Below, one piece after another: positions 24,691 to 34,700 of a stretch of DNA of 64,000 nt (position 1 is its first letter; every line of letters starts with the position of its first letter). This DNA comes from Phycisphaerales bacterium (GTDB lineage: Bacteria > Planctomycetota > Phycisphaerae > Phycisphaerales > UBA1924), in assembly GCA_020845755.1 (NCBI GenBank), contig JADLFE010000030.1, forward strand, positions 62,001 to 126,000, written 5' to 3'. Below the pieces are notes generated by a model that was given only the letters and a program-made list of their open reading frames with translations, did not search any database and was not told the origin of the DNA. Both the position numbers and the translations under genes were made by a program.

Positions 24691-25269
24691 ATGGCTGTCA
24701 AGGATTTCCTCAGCGACCACGAATACGACGGCATCCGCGAGTACGACAACCCGACGCCGGGTTGGTGGCACGCTATCTTCATCGCCACCATCGCGTTCTC
24801 GTTCTTCTACTTCGTCTACTGGGAACTCAACCCCCGCGCCTCCACCCCGCAATCGCGATGGGCCGCCGCACAGACCGCGGAGTACAAACGCATCTTCAGT
24901 TCCGTCGGCGACCTCCAGAACGACGAAGCCACCATCCTCAAAATGATGGGCAACGAGCAGATGCTCAACGTCGCTCAGGGCTTCTTCCAGTCGACCTGCA
25001 TCAACTGCCACGGCAAGGACGGCGGCGGCTTGAACGGCGTCAACCTCACCGACGACAACTACAAAAACGTCAAGAAACTGGATGACATCTTCAATGTCAT
25101 CACCAACGGCGCCAACGCCGGCGCCATGCCCAGTTGGAAGAACCAGTTCAACCAGAACGAACGCGTCATCCTCGCGGCCTACGTCGCGAGCCTGCGAGGC
25201 ACCAAGCCTGCCGCACCCAAGGCCGCCGAAGGCGATCCGATCCCGCCCTGGCCCAAGCCCGCGAAGTAA
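24691..25269 (+). CDS. ccoP: cbb3 oxidase subunit III (CcoP), mono-haem form
   Basis: The protein is 192 residues. An N-terminal EYDGIREYDNPTPGWWHAIF motif is the CcoP signature before its membrane helix (IATIAFSFFYFVYWEL). Only one haem site is visible, C103-I-N-C106-H107, in a cytochrome c domain that ends AYVASLRG. Typical CcoP proteins are about 280-310 residues with two haem domains, so one domain is absent here. The tail is Pro/Lys rich. It delivers electrons to CcoO. AGGAG precedes the ATG with a 7-nt spacer. Confidence 0.92.
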   Translation: MAVKDFLSDHEYDGIREYDNPTPGWWHAIFIATIAFSFFYFVYWELNPRASTPQSRWAAAQTAEYKRIFSSVGDLQNDEATILKMMGNEQMLNVAQGFFQSTCINCHGKDGGGLNGVNLTDDNYKNVKKLDDIFNVITNGANAGAMPSWKNQFNQNERVILAAYVASLRGTKPAAPKAAEGDPIPPWPKPAK

Positions 25270-25326
25270 GGGCTCAAGCCGCGTGCGTGATCCGCGATTT
25301 GAAGTCCCTTCTCATCGGAGCCAGAC

Positions 25327-26844
25327 ATGTCCGCCGCTTCCAAGCAATCCACCCCCGCCAGCACCGCGCCGAACGGGGACCTGCTGATCCTCTCGACTCT
25401 CAACGACGACGGATCACGCCGTTGGCTCAAGCCACGCCCCAGCCCGGGCAAGTTCTGGCACGCCCGCCGTGCCGTCGCCTACTTCCTCATCGCACTCTTC
25501 ACCGCCATCCCCTACATCACCATCAACGGCAAGCCCGCTGTCCTCCTCGATATCATCGCTCGCCGCTTCACCATCCTCGGCTACACGTTCCTCCCCACCG
25601 ACACTCTTCTCCTGGCCTTCACCCTCCTCATCATCGGCCTGGGAATCTTCCTCTTCACCGCGATCATGGGACGCGTCTGGTGCGGCTGGGGCTGCCCGCA
25701 AACCGTCTACATGGAATTCGTCTTCCGCCCGATCGAACGACTCTTCGAGGGAACCCCCGGACGCGCGAAAAAGAACTGGCTCCAGAACTCCCCCGTCCGC
25801 AAATTCATCAAACTCGCGGTCTTCTTCCTCGTCTCCTGCTACCTCGCACACACCTTCCTCGCTTACTTCGTCGGCGTCGAACAACTCAAGTACTGGGTCA
25901 CCCGCTCCCCCGCCGATCACCCCACCGCCTTTGCCGTCATGGCCATCGTGACCGCGTTGATGATGTTCGACTTCACCTTGTTCCGCGAGCAGACCTGCCT
26001 GGTCGTCTGCCCCTACGGCCGGTTCCAGTCCGCCCTCATCGACCGCCAATCTCTCATCGTCGCCTACGACAAAGACCGCGGTGAACCCCGCGGCAAAAAG
26101 CCCGCCTCCGCCGATGTCAGCCTCAAAGTCATCGGAGACTGCGTTGACTGCAACCTCTGCGTCCAGACCTGCCCCACCGGCATCGATATCCGCAACGGCC
26201 TCCAGATGGAGTGCGTCCACTGCACCCAGTGCATCGACGCCTGCGACGCCGTCATGGCCAAACTCAAACGCCCCCTCGGCCTGATCCGCTACGCCTCACA
26301 GGCAGAAATCGCCGGAGAGCCCCGCCGCTTCATCCGCCCTCGCATCATCGTCTACCCGCTCATCCTCTGCATCCTCATCACCGGCTTCATCATCACCCTC
26401 CTCACCCGAACCCCCTTCACCGCCACCCTCCTCCGCACCCGCGGAGCACCCTTCATCGAACTCGCCGACGGCACGATCGGCAACAACGCCCGCCTCAAAC
26501 TCGTCAACCGCGAAGACAGGGCGGTCCAACTCCAGGTCGTCCCGCTCAACGGCGCCAACGTCAAGATCGAGGCCAGCGACCTCACGCTCGGGCCCAACGA
26601 AATCCGCGAATTCCCCATCGTCATCTCCGTCGCACGCGACAAATTTTCGCTCGGCAAGTCCACCGCCTCGCTTAAAATCACCGGCGGCACCGACACCGAA
26701 CTCGTCCGCACCTTCCAACTCGTCGGCCCCGGCTCCATGCACGACGAAGCCAGCAGGAAAGCCGAAGAATCTCACGAGCCGGCGCACAAGGACTCCCAGG
26801 ATCCTGCCAAGCACGACGACGAACCCAAGGAGCAGCCCCACTGA
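25327..26844 (+). CDS. ccoG: Cytochrome oxidase accessory protein CcoG (polyferredoxin-like)
   Basis: The protein is 505 residues. Membrane helices and the motif GRVWCGWGCPQTVYMEFVF are followed by LVVCPYGRFQSALIDR and two ferredoxin clusters, CVDCNLCVQTCP and CVHCTQCIDACD. Another membrane helix and an Ig-like FixG C-terminal domain follow. CcoG is thought to reduce copper for delivery to the oxidase. The last 45 residues are His/Glu/Lys rich, possibly metal-binding. Its stop overlaps the next start by one base (TGATG). Confidence 0.93.
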   Translation: MSAASKQSTPASTAPNGDLLILSTLNDDGSRRWLKPRPSPGKFWHARRAVAYFLIALFTAIPYITINGKPAVLLDIIARRFTILGYTFLPTDTLLLAFTLLIIGLGIFLFTAIMGRVWCGWGCPQTVYMEFVFRPIERLFEGTPGRAKKNWLQNSPVRKFIKLAVFFLVSCYLAHTFLAYFVGVEQLKYWVTRSPADHPTAFAVMAIVTALMMFDFTLFREQTCLVVCPYGRFQSALIDRQSLIVAYDKDRGEPRGKKPASADVSLKVIGDCVDCNLCVQTCPTGIDIRNGLQMECVHCTQCIDACDAVMAKLKRPLGLIRYASQAEIAGEPRRFIRPRIIVYPLILCILITGFIITLLTRTPFTATLLRTRGAPFIELADGTIGNNARLKLVNREDRAVQLQVVPLNGANVKIEASDLTLGPNEIREFPIVISVARDKFSLGKSTASLKITGGTDTELVRTFQLVGPGSMHDEASRKAEESHEPAHKDSQDPAKHDDEPKEQPH

Positions 26845-27383
26845 TGAGCGAGCCCGCCCCCGCCAAGCAGGTCAAGAACTACCTCTGGCCGTGGGCCATC
26901 TTCGTGCTCTTGGGCGCGAACATGGTGGTGGTTGCGATCACCGTCTATGCCTCGCAGCGATCTCGCTCTCCGGTTGAAAGCGATTACTACCAGAAGGCCC
27001 TCCACTGGGACGATTCTGCACGCCAGCAGGCAGTCAACACAGCCCTCGGCTGGAAACTCGTCCCCACCCTGAAAAAATCCCCCGCGGGCGCCGATGTCGC
27101 CATCCAACTCCTCGACGGCAAAGGCGAGCCCATCCGCACCTGCAAGGTCTTCATCGAGGCCTTCCCCTTCACCGATCCGGCCCACAAACTCGACACATCC
27201 ATCGACGCCGCCGACGCCGAGACGCTCACCTCCACGCTCGCTATCGACCGTCCCGGCCTGTGGCGACTCTCCTTTGTCGTTGACGCCGGCGGCGCCCGCT
27301 TCACGCAGCAGCAGGACATCGAACTCTCCGAGTACGGCAACATCGAGGTCTTCCTCCCCAACAAAATCGGGGGCCGCCCGTGA
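26844..27383 (+). CDS. ccoH: FixH/CcoH family protein
   Basis: The protein is 179 residues: one N-terminal membrane helix (WPWAIFVLLGANMVVVAIT), the SPVESDYYQKALHWD motif shared by FixH proteins, and a beta-sandwich periplasmic domain. It is needed for cbb3 assembly in other bacteria. The start overlaps the ccoG stop and the stop overlaps the next start (GTGA), so translation is coupled along the cluster. Confidence 0.85.
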   Translation: MSEPAPAKQVKNYLWPWAIFVLLGANMVVVAITVYASQRSRSPVESDYYQKALHWDDSARQQAVNTALGWKLVPTLKKSPAGADVAIQLLDGKGEPIRTCKVFIEAFPFTDPAHKLDTSIDAADAETLTSTLAIDRPGLWRLSFVVDAGGARFTQQQDIELSEYGNIEVFLPNKIGGRP

Positions 27384-28135
27384 TCGCCACCCTCTCTGGA
27401 GTACTCGCCGCAAGCCTCCTCGGCAGCCTCCACTGCGCCGGGATGTGCGGTCCGCTCGCCGCCATCGCCTCCGCGCCCGCCGCGCCCGTACAACTCACAC
27501 GCGACAACACGCCCCTCCGCCGCCACCTGGCCGCCGAACTCTCACTCGCCTCGATCTACAACCTCGCTCGCCTCGTTGCCTATGCCGCCCTCGGTGCAAT
27601 CGCTGGCTCGCTCGGACGCGTCCTTGAACTCGGCGGCACGCTCGTCGGCGTCCAGCGCGTCGCCGCCATCGTCAGTGGCCTGATCCTCATCGTCGCCGGA
27701 CTCATCGTCGCCGCGCAGTGGTTCGGCCTCTCGAAGTCCACCTTCTCCCTCCCCACCTCGCTCACCACCAAACTCTCACACATCCACGCCACCGCCTCAC
27801 GCATGCCCGCCGGTGTCCGCGCCGCCATCATCGGCCTGCTCTCCGCCGCCCTCCCCTGCGGCTGGCTCTACGCCTTTGTCACCGCCGCCGCCGGCACCGC
27901 CCACCCGCTCGATGGGGCGCTCGTCATGGCCGCGTTCTGGATGGGCACCGTGCCCGTCATGACCAGCGTGGGAGTGGGAATCCGACGCCTCGCCGCCCCC
28001 CTCCGCCGCCACATCCCCATCGCCACCGCCATCGTCATGATCGTCGCCGGCGTGGCGTGCGTCGGATGGCGCTCGTGGCCGATCCTGTCCACTCACGCGG
28101 CCGAGCCCACTTGCCCCCTATGCCACCCGGAGTGA
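27380..28135 (+). CDS. SafE/UreH-type membrane protein of the cbb3 assembly cluster
   Basis: The protein is 251 residues with six or seven membrane helices. GSLHCAGMCGPLAAIA and the second half ALPCGWLYAFVTAAAG carry the Cys pairs typical of the 'sulfite exporter TauE/SafE' (UreH) family, found between ccoGH and ccoI in many cbb3 loci and related to copper-handling membrane proteins. It ends CPLCHPE, another possible metal-binding Cys pair. The GTG start overlaps ccoH. Confidence 0.82.
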   Translation: MIATLSGVLAASLLGSLHCAGMCGPLAAIASAPAAPVQLTRDNTPLRRHLAAELSLASIYNLARLVAYAALGAIAGSLGRVLELGGTLVGVQRVAAIVSGLILIVAGLIVAAQWFGLSKSTFSLPTSLTTKLSHIHATASRMPAGVRAAIIGLLSAALPCGWLYAFVTAAAGTAHPLDGALVMAAFWMGTVPVMTSVGVGIRRLAAPLRRHIPIATAIVMIVAGVACVGWRSWPILSTHAAEPTCPLCHPE

Positions 28136-28139
28136 TCGC

Positions 28140-30602
28140 TTGACCGCCGTTGCTGAGAGAACGACGTGTACTCCTGCCGCTCGCGTCGCCTGCTCCCATT
28201 GCGGGCTCGACGTTCCCTCCGGACTCGTCGCCCACGGACGCGATCTCCAATTCTGCTGCCACGGCTGCGAAACCGCCTACTCCATCATCCATTCCTGCGG
28301 CCTGGACAAGTACTACGCGATCCGCGAACGCCTCGACGCCCAGGCCTCAGCCCCCGTCAAAGCCTCCGACCGCTCCTACGCGGAGATGGACGACCCCGCC
28401 TTCCACGCCATCCACGTCACCAGGCCCGCAGACAACCAACTCCGCACCGAGTTCCTCCTCTCTGGCATCCACTGCGGCGCCTGCGTATGGCTCGTCGAAC
28501 GACTGCCCAAACTCGCCGAGGGCGTCATCGAAGCCCGTCTCAACATGCGCCGCGCCAGCGTCGATCTCCGCTGGGACCCCAGCAAGATCGCCCTCTCCAA
28601 GATCGCGCGAACGCTTGACGCCATCGGATATCCGCCGAGCCCCGCGCGCGGCAGCGTCAACCGACAACGCCTGCTCGCCGACGATCGCCGCCAACTCGTC
28701 CGCATCGGCGTCGCCGGCGCATGCTTCGGCAACGTCATGCTCCTTGCCGTCTGCCTCTACGCAGGCCTCTTCTCCGGCATGGACCCGGCCCACACCCGCT
28801 ACTTCCGCTGGCTCTCGCTGGGATTTTCCGCCATCTCGCTCGCCTGGCCCGGACGCGTCTTCTTCACAAGCGCCTGGGCCGCCCTCAAGACTCGAACGCC
28901 CCACCTCGACGTCCCCATCACCCTCGCCCTCGTCGTCGGCGCGATCTGGAGCGTCTATTGCACCATCGCCGGCGTGGGCGATGTCTACTTCGATTCGCTC
29001 AGCGCCCTCGTCTTCATCCTGCTCACAGGCCGCTATGTCCAGCAGCGACAGCAGCGCCGCGCCTCCGACGCCGTCGCCGAACTCTTCGCCCTCACCCCAT
29101 CTGTCGCACGCCGTGTCACGGGCGGAGGCGTGGCCGACGTCCCCGTCGAGGCCCTCATCGCCGGCGAAACCGTCGAGGTTCGCCCCGGCGAAACCTTCCC
29201 AGTCGACGGCGTGCTCCTCTCGGGCGACACCGAGGCCGACCTGTCTCTTATGACCGGCGAATCGCATCCGATCGCTCTGCACGCGGGCGATCGGTGCGTC
29301 GCCGGTTCCATCAACCTCACCTCCACCGTCAGCGTCCGCGTCGAGGCGACAGGCGAATCAACCAAGGTCGGCCGCCTGCTCCACCTCGCCGAAGACGCCT
29401 CCGCCCGCAAGGCCCCCATCATCCAGCAGGCCGATCGACTCTCCAAGTACTTCAACATCGGCATGCCGATCACCGGCCTGGTCGGCGGCATCGCGTGGAG
29501 TTTCATCGACCCCGCCCAGGCCGTCGAGCGCGCCGTCGCCCTCCTTGTGGTCACCTGCCCGTGCGCACTCGGTCTCGCCACCCCGCTCACCTTCACCATC
29601 GCCGCCGGCCGCGCCGCGCGTCGCGGCATGATGATCAAGGGCGGCGAAGCCATCGAACTCCTCACCCGCCCAGGCGTGATCTATCTCGACAAGACCGGCA
29701 CACTCACCGAAGGCCGCCCCGGCGTTACCGCCTTCACCGGAGATGCCTCGCTCCGCCCGCTCATCGCCGCGCTGGAAAAGCAGTCCAATCACCCGCTCGC
29801 CGTTGCAATCGCCCGCGAGTTCGATGACGGTCGAACGCACGAAGTCTCCGACCTCCGCAACACCATCGGCGGCGGGCTGGAGGCCGAGGTCGACGGGCGC
29901 AACCTCGCCGTCGGGTCGCCCGCGTTCCTGCAATCGCTGGGCGTTCCCTTCGACTCCGCCGCTACCAGCACCGCCCGCACGATCGCCGAGAACGGCGACA
30001 CGCCCGTCGCCGTCGCTGAAAGCAACACGCTCGCCGCCTGGATCGCGCTGGGCGACCGCATCCGCCCCGACGCCAAGTCCACCATCGACGCGTTCCATGC
30101 CCGCGGCTGGCGCGTCGCGATCCTCTCGGGCGACCATCCCTCGCTCGTCGATCGTGTCGCGCGCGATCTCGGCATCACCGAAGCACGCGGCGGGCTCTCG
30201 CCCACCGACAAACTCGACATCGTCCGCCACAAGCAAGCCGGCTCCACAATCTTCGTGGGCGATGGCGTGAACGATACCGCCGCGCTCGCCGCCGCCGATG
30301 TAGGAATCGCCGTCGGTGGCGGCGCCGACGCTAGCCGCTCCGCCGCCGGCGTCTACATGACCCGCACTGACCTCTCCGGCGTCGTCGAACTGCTCGAAGG
30401 CTGCCGCCGCACAATGAACACCATCCGCGGAAACCTCCGCGTCAGTCTGATCTATAACATTCTCGCGGTCGCGGGCTCGATGGGCGGCATGGTCTCGCCC
30501 CTCTTGGCCGCGTTCATCATGCCGCTCAGTTCCCTCACCGTGCTGTCGATCGCGATGAAGTCCAGGACGTTCAACACCGACAAGATCGGAGGCCCGCGAT
30601 GA
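28140..30602 (+). CDS. ccoI: Copper-translocating P-type ATPase (CcoI/FixI type)
   Basis: The protein is 820 residues. The N-terminal metal-binding segments are CSHCGLDV and FCCHGCETAY, followed by a ferredoxin-like heavy-metal domain with GIHCGACVW. Eight membrane helices are expected. Signature sites are the TGES actuator motif (SLMTGESHPIAL), the metal site VTCPCALGLATP, the phosphorylation site DKTGTLTEG and VGDGVNDTAALAAADVG. It exports copper to the periplasmic side for the oxidase. The start is TTG 28140 with CGGAG 8 nt upstream. The stop overlaps ccoS (ATGA). Confidence 0.94.
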   Translation: MTAVAERTTCTPAARVACSHCGLDVPSGLVAHGRDLQFCCHGCETAYSIIHSCGLDKYYAIRERLDAQASAPVKASDRSYAEMDDPAFHAIHVTRPADNQLRTEFLLSGIHCGACVWLVERLPKLAEGVIEARLNMRRASVDLRWDPSKIALSKIARTLDAIGYPPSPARGSVNRQRLLADDRRQLVRIGVAGACFGNVMLLAVCLYAGLFSGMDPAHTRYFRWLSLGFSAISLAWPGRVFFTSAWAALKTRTPHLDVPITLALVVGAIWSVYCTIAGVGDVYFDSLSALVFILLTGRYVQQRQQRRASDAVAELFALTPSVARRVTGGGVADVPVEALIAGETVEVRPGETFPVDGVLLSGDTEADLSLMTGESHPIALHAGDRCVAGSINLTSTVSVRVEATGESTKVGRLLHLAEDASARKAPIIQQADRLSKYFNIGMPITGLVGGIAWSFIDPAQAVERAVALLVVTCPCALGLATPLTFTIAAGRAARRGMMIKGGEAIELLTRPGVIYLDKTGTLTEGRPGVTAFTGDASLRPLIAALEKQSNHPLAVAIAREFDDGRTHEVSDLRNTIGGGLEAEVDGRNLAVGSPAFLQSLGVPFDSAATSTARTIAENGDTPVAVAESNTLAAWIALGDRIRPDAKSTIDAFHARGWRVAILSGDHPSLVDRVARDLGITEARGGLSPTDKLDIVRHKQAGSTIFVGDGVNDTAALAAADVGIAVGGGADASRSAAGVYMTRTDLSGVVELLEGCRRTMNTIRGNLRVSLIYNILAVAGSMGGMVSPLLAAFIMPLSSLTVLSIAMKSRTFNTDKIGGPR

Positions 30603-30742
30603 GCGTGCTCTATGTCGTCGTTCCTCTGGCGATCGTGCTCGCCGCCGCTGCCGTCTGGGGCTTCATCTGGGCCACACGCCAAGGCCAGTACGACGATCTC
30701 GACACCCCGGCCCACCGCATGCTCCACGACGACGAAGACTGA
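30599..30742 (+). CDS. ccoS: cbb3 oxidase assembly protein CcoS
   Basis: A 47-residue protein: MSVLYVVVPLAIVLAAAAVW, then GFIWATRQGQYDDLDTPAHR. It matches the CcoS pattern: a single membrane helix, then W-A-x-R-x-GQ(Y/F)DDL-(D/E)-TPA-x-R-(M/I)L. It is needed for cofactor insertion into CcoN. The start overlaps the ccoI stop by ATGA. It is the last gene of the locus; no terminator is obvious after it. Confidence 0.92.
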   Translation: MSVLYVVVPLAIVLAAAAVWGFIWATRQGQYDDLDTPAHRMLHDDED

Positions 30743-30894
30743 TCATCGCCGGGCTTGCTCCGCCTCTCGCATCCGCGGCATCGTCTCTTTGTCGTCACCA
30801 CTCCTGACTCCCCATTCTTGTGCTTTCCTTCTCTTCTATTTGGTCATGTCGCGAATTGAACGTTGGCCATTTCGCCCCCCCTCTACCATCCGCC

Positions 30895-31539
30895 ATGCTC
30901 GACTCCCTCAAAGCCCAACTCTGCGAACTGCACCAGTCGCTCCCGCGGCAAGGACTCGTCGCATGGACCAGCGGCAACATCTCCGCCCGCGACCCCGACT
31001 CCGGCCTGGTCGTCATCAAGCCCTCCGGCGTTCGCTACGAACACCTCCGCCCCGACCATCACGTGGTCGTTGACCTCAGTGGCAAGGTCGTCGAATCAAG
31101 TCTCAAGCCCTCTTCCGACACCGCCAGCCACCTCTACATCTACCGACACCGCCCCGATGTCTTCGGCATCGTTCACACCCACTCGCCCTACGCCACCGCC
31201 TTCGCCGCCCACGGAAAGCCCATCCCCTGCTGCCTCACCGCCATCGCCGATGAATTCGGCGGCGACATCCCCTGCGCCGGCTTCGCCATGATCGGCGGCG
31301 AAGAAATCGGCGCGCAGGTCGTCACCAACATCGGCACGTCCCCCGCGATCCTGCTCCAGCAGCACGGCGTCTTCGCCATCGGCAAGTCCGCCGAGGCCGC
31401 CGTCAAGGCCGCCGTCATGACCGAGGACGCCGCACGCACCGTGATGCTCGCGATGTCGCTCGGTCCGCCCCCTCTCCTGTCCCAATCCGACATCGACCGC
31501 CTGCACAAGCGATACACAACGGACTACGGCCAGCGCTGA
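30895..31539 (+). CDS. araD: Class II aldolase/adducin family protein, L-ribulose-5-phosphate 4-epimerase-like
   Basis: The protein is 214 residues. It has LVAWTSGNISARDPDSGLVV (phosphate-binding TSGN-x-S), KPSGVRYEHLRPDH, the substrate loop SSDTASHLYIYRHRPDV, zinc ligands in IVHTHSPYATAFAAHGK, and a C-terminal zinc His in QQHGVFAIGKS. This matches AraD more closely than fuculose aldolase, but epimerase and aldolase members are hard to separate. No arabinose genes are adjacent. The ATG has no Shine-Dalgarno; TACCAT ends 5 nt before it. Confidence 0.82.
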   Translation: MLDSLKAQLCELHQSLPRQGLVAWTSGNISARDPDSGLVVIKPSGVRYEHLRPDHHVVVDLSGKVVESSLKPSSDTASHLYIYRHRPDVFGIVHTHSPYATAFAAHGKPIPCCLTAIADEFGGDIPCAGFAMIGGEEIGAQVVTNIGTSPAILLQQHGVFAIGKSAEAAVKAAVMTEDAARTVMLAMSLGPPPLLSQSDIDRLHKRYTTDYGQR

Positions 31540-31642
31540 AATGCTCTGGACCTCGTGCCTCCGCCCGTACTTCAGGTGTGTGCACCTCCTTCCTGCCTCG
31601 ACACTTCTGTCTTCCCCTCCTCCGAACGCCACCTCCACAGCC

Positions 31643-31674
31643 ATCACCGCGACTTTGCGCAATTTCGCGGTGAT
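31643..31674. repeat. 10-bp hairpin upstream of the PVC cytochrome gene
   Basis: ATCACCGCGA (31643-31652) and TCGCGGTGAT (31665-31674) are perfect inverted repeats with a 12-nt loop that itself contains TTGCGCAA. No T-tract follows on either strand, so a regulatory site is more likely than a terminator. Confidence 0.5.
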
Positions 31675-31718
31675 ACCCCTCGCACCACCCTCCCGGTGCG
31701 CAATCTCGTGGCGATACC
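31656..31718. repeat. Two 22-bp direct repeats upstream of the PVC cytochrome gene
   Basis: The segments 31656-31677 and 31697-31718 are 19 of 22 identical and 41 nt apart (start to start). Both begin TGCGCAAT and end GATACC. The second ends 33 nt before the candidate -10 of the cytochrome gene (31751). The helical phase (about four turns) suits tandem binding of an activator. Confidence 0.55.
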
Positions 31719-31763
31719 ACCCCCGCGCGTGACGCCGGCAAAATACCCTTTACACTCTCCCCC

Positions 31764-34700
31764 ATGACCACACGGACGATTCGCCTCAACCGCCGGTCCA
31801 CAATTCTCGCCTCGCTCGTCCTTTTCTCCGGCACCGCCGCGGCCCAGGACAAGAAGCCCGAGCCACCAAAGCACACCCTCACCCAGGACAACCAGTCCCG
31901 ACGCGTCGACACGTGGGCCAAGCCCGGCTCCATGCGCAACCCCGTCTCCTTCACCATCGATTGGAAAGGAAGCGTCTACGTCGCCGAGACCGATCGCGCC
32001 GGAAACGCCGTCACCGACACCCGCGGCCTCGGCAAACTCAACGCCGTCGAGGAGGACCTCAAACTCAAATCCGTCGAAGACCGCCGCGCCCTCATCAACA
32101 AGTGGATCGCCGCCGGCGCCTTCGAAAAGGACTTTTTCACCCGCACCGAAGACCGCGTCCGCGTCCTCCGCGATACCGATGGCGACGGTGTCGCAGACTT
32201 CTCCGGGATCTTCGCCGGCGGCTTCAACGACGCGCTCGACGGCATCGGCGCCGGCGTCCTCTTCCTGAACGGCTCCATCTACTACACCTGCATCCCCAGC
32301 CTCTGGAAACTCACCGACACCAACAACGACTTCGCCGCCGACACACGCGAAAATCTCTCCACCGGCTACGGCATCCGCTGGTGCTTCTTCGGGCACGACC
32401 TCCACGGCCTGGCCCTCGGACCAGACGGGCGAATCTACTTCTCCATGGGAGACCGCGGATACAACGTCACCACCAGGGAAGGCGTCAACCTCCTCGGCCC
32501 CGATCGCGGTGGCGTCTTCCGCTGTTGGCCCGACGGCTCCGAACTCGAAGTCTTCCACGAGGCACTCCGCAACCCACAGGAACTCGCCTTCGATGACCTC
32601 GGCGAACTCTTCACCGGCGACAACAACTGCGATTCAGGCGACGCCGCCCGCATGGTCCACGTCTGGGAGGGCGGCAATTCCGGCTGGTGCCAGGACGTGC
32701 AGTCGCTCGAATCCCGCGGGCCGTGGAACCGCGAGTTCATCTGGAACCTCCTCTCACAGCACCAGGAACCCGCGCGCCCCGCGTGGGCTACGCCGCCCAT
32801 CGATCACATCGGCGCCGGCCCCTCGGGCATGCTCCACTACCCCGGGCTGGGCGAATCCGATCGATACACCAACGCCATTTTCATGGTCGATTACTACGGC
32901 TCGGGCGCGACGGTCCACGCCTTCAAGCCAGTCGCCGACGGCGCCACCTTCAAGACCAGCGACAAGCACGCGTATTACTCCGGCGTCACCGTCACCGACA
33001 TCGCCTATGGCTATGACGGACGCATGTACCTCTCCGACTGGGGCGGCGGATGGGAGCCCAACCCCAACGGCAACATCTTCACCATCAGCAACACCACGGC
33101 GCTCAACGATCCCTCGCAAGCCGACGCGATCGCGCAGGTCCGCGAATTGTTCAACACCGGCTTCTCTCAGCGGGCTCCCGACGAACTTATGCAGTTGCTC
33201 GCGCACCGCGACCAGCGCGTCCGCCTCGCCGCCCAGTACGAACTCGCGACCCGCGGTGATCCCGCCGCCGCGGGCCTTGCCGAACTTGCCGACAGCAAGA
33301 ATGCGCCGTTCTTCCAGAGGCTCCACTCGATCTGGGCGCTCGGCCAGATCGCAAGGAAATCGCCGAAGGTCGCCGCGTCGATTGCGCCGCTCATGAGCGA
33401 TGCCGATGCCGAGATCCGCGCACAGGCTCTCCGAACGCTCGGCGACCTGAAGTACGACGCGCTGATGGAGTATTCCAGCGCGCTCTCCGACGAGTCGCCG
33501 CGCGTGCGTTACTACGCCGCCCTCGCGGTGGGCAAGTGCAAGGACCAGTCGGGCATCGGCCCGCTTCTCGACTTGCTCGCCGCAAACGACAACAAGGATC
33601 GCGCGATCCGCAACGCCGCGGTGTACGCGCTCACCCTCATCGGCAAGCCAGACGACGTGATCACCGCCGCCGCGGGCATGCCCGCCGCGGTTCGCCTCGG
33701 CGTCGTGCTCTCGCTGCGTCGAAGCGCGAACATCGGCGCGGCCGCGTTCCTCGCCGATGAAGACCCGGTGGTGGCGATCGAGGCCGCCCGCGCGGTGTAC
33801 GACATGAACATCGCTGCGGGCTTGCCCGCGCTGGCGAGAATGCTCGATCAGCCGATCGCCAAGGACCGCGCGATCGAGCCGCTGACGCGCCGCGTGATCG
33901 AGGCGAACGCGATCGTGGGCGACGACGCCGCGGTCGAGCGCCTGGCTCGGTTCGCGACCGATGCGAACGCCGATCCCGCGTGGCGACTGCTCGCGCTGGA
34001 AAAACTCGAGAACTGGGACAAGCCGCTCAAGCGCGATGGAGTGTGGGGGCACTGGATCGACTTGCCCGCACGCAGCGCCGACCCGCTCCGCGCTGCCCTG
34101 GCCCGCCACCAAGTCGCCATCGCGGACGCGGCATCCACGCCGGAACTCAAGGCCAAGTCCGACGCGCTTTCCGCCCGCATCGCCACCAATCTGTCACCGG
34201 AAGAAATGCTCTCGCAACTCGCCGACGCCGGGCGTTCCGAGTCGTATCGCGCGGTGATTCTCGAGCAGATCGCCTCGGGCGCAAAGGAGCAGTTGCCCAA
34301 GGCGGCGGCCGCGTTGCTCGACACGATTGATACCTCGACCCCCGCGCTGCGGATGCGTGCCCGCGAGTTGCTCGCCGCGGCGGATGCCGCGATGGGGGCT
34401 GACAAGGCATCGGCGGGCGCGAACGCCGCCGACATGCACGAACGCCAGCACGCGATCAAACTGCTGGGGTCGATCGACCACGCGAGCGCGCTGGTCGCGA
34501 TCGGCGAGCTGGCGATGAGGCTCTCGGATGGCAAGGCAGATCCGTCGGTCGCGCTGGAGATCTACGAGGCCGCGATGCACGCGAAGGCCACCGGCCTGCG
34601 CGCGATGGTCGAGAAGGCCGGCTTCAGCGCCAAGCGTCCTCCGGGCTTTTCCACGACTCTCCTGCTCAAGGGCGGCGACCCCGCGCGGGGCAAGGGCGTG

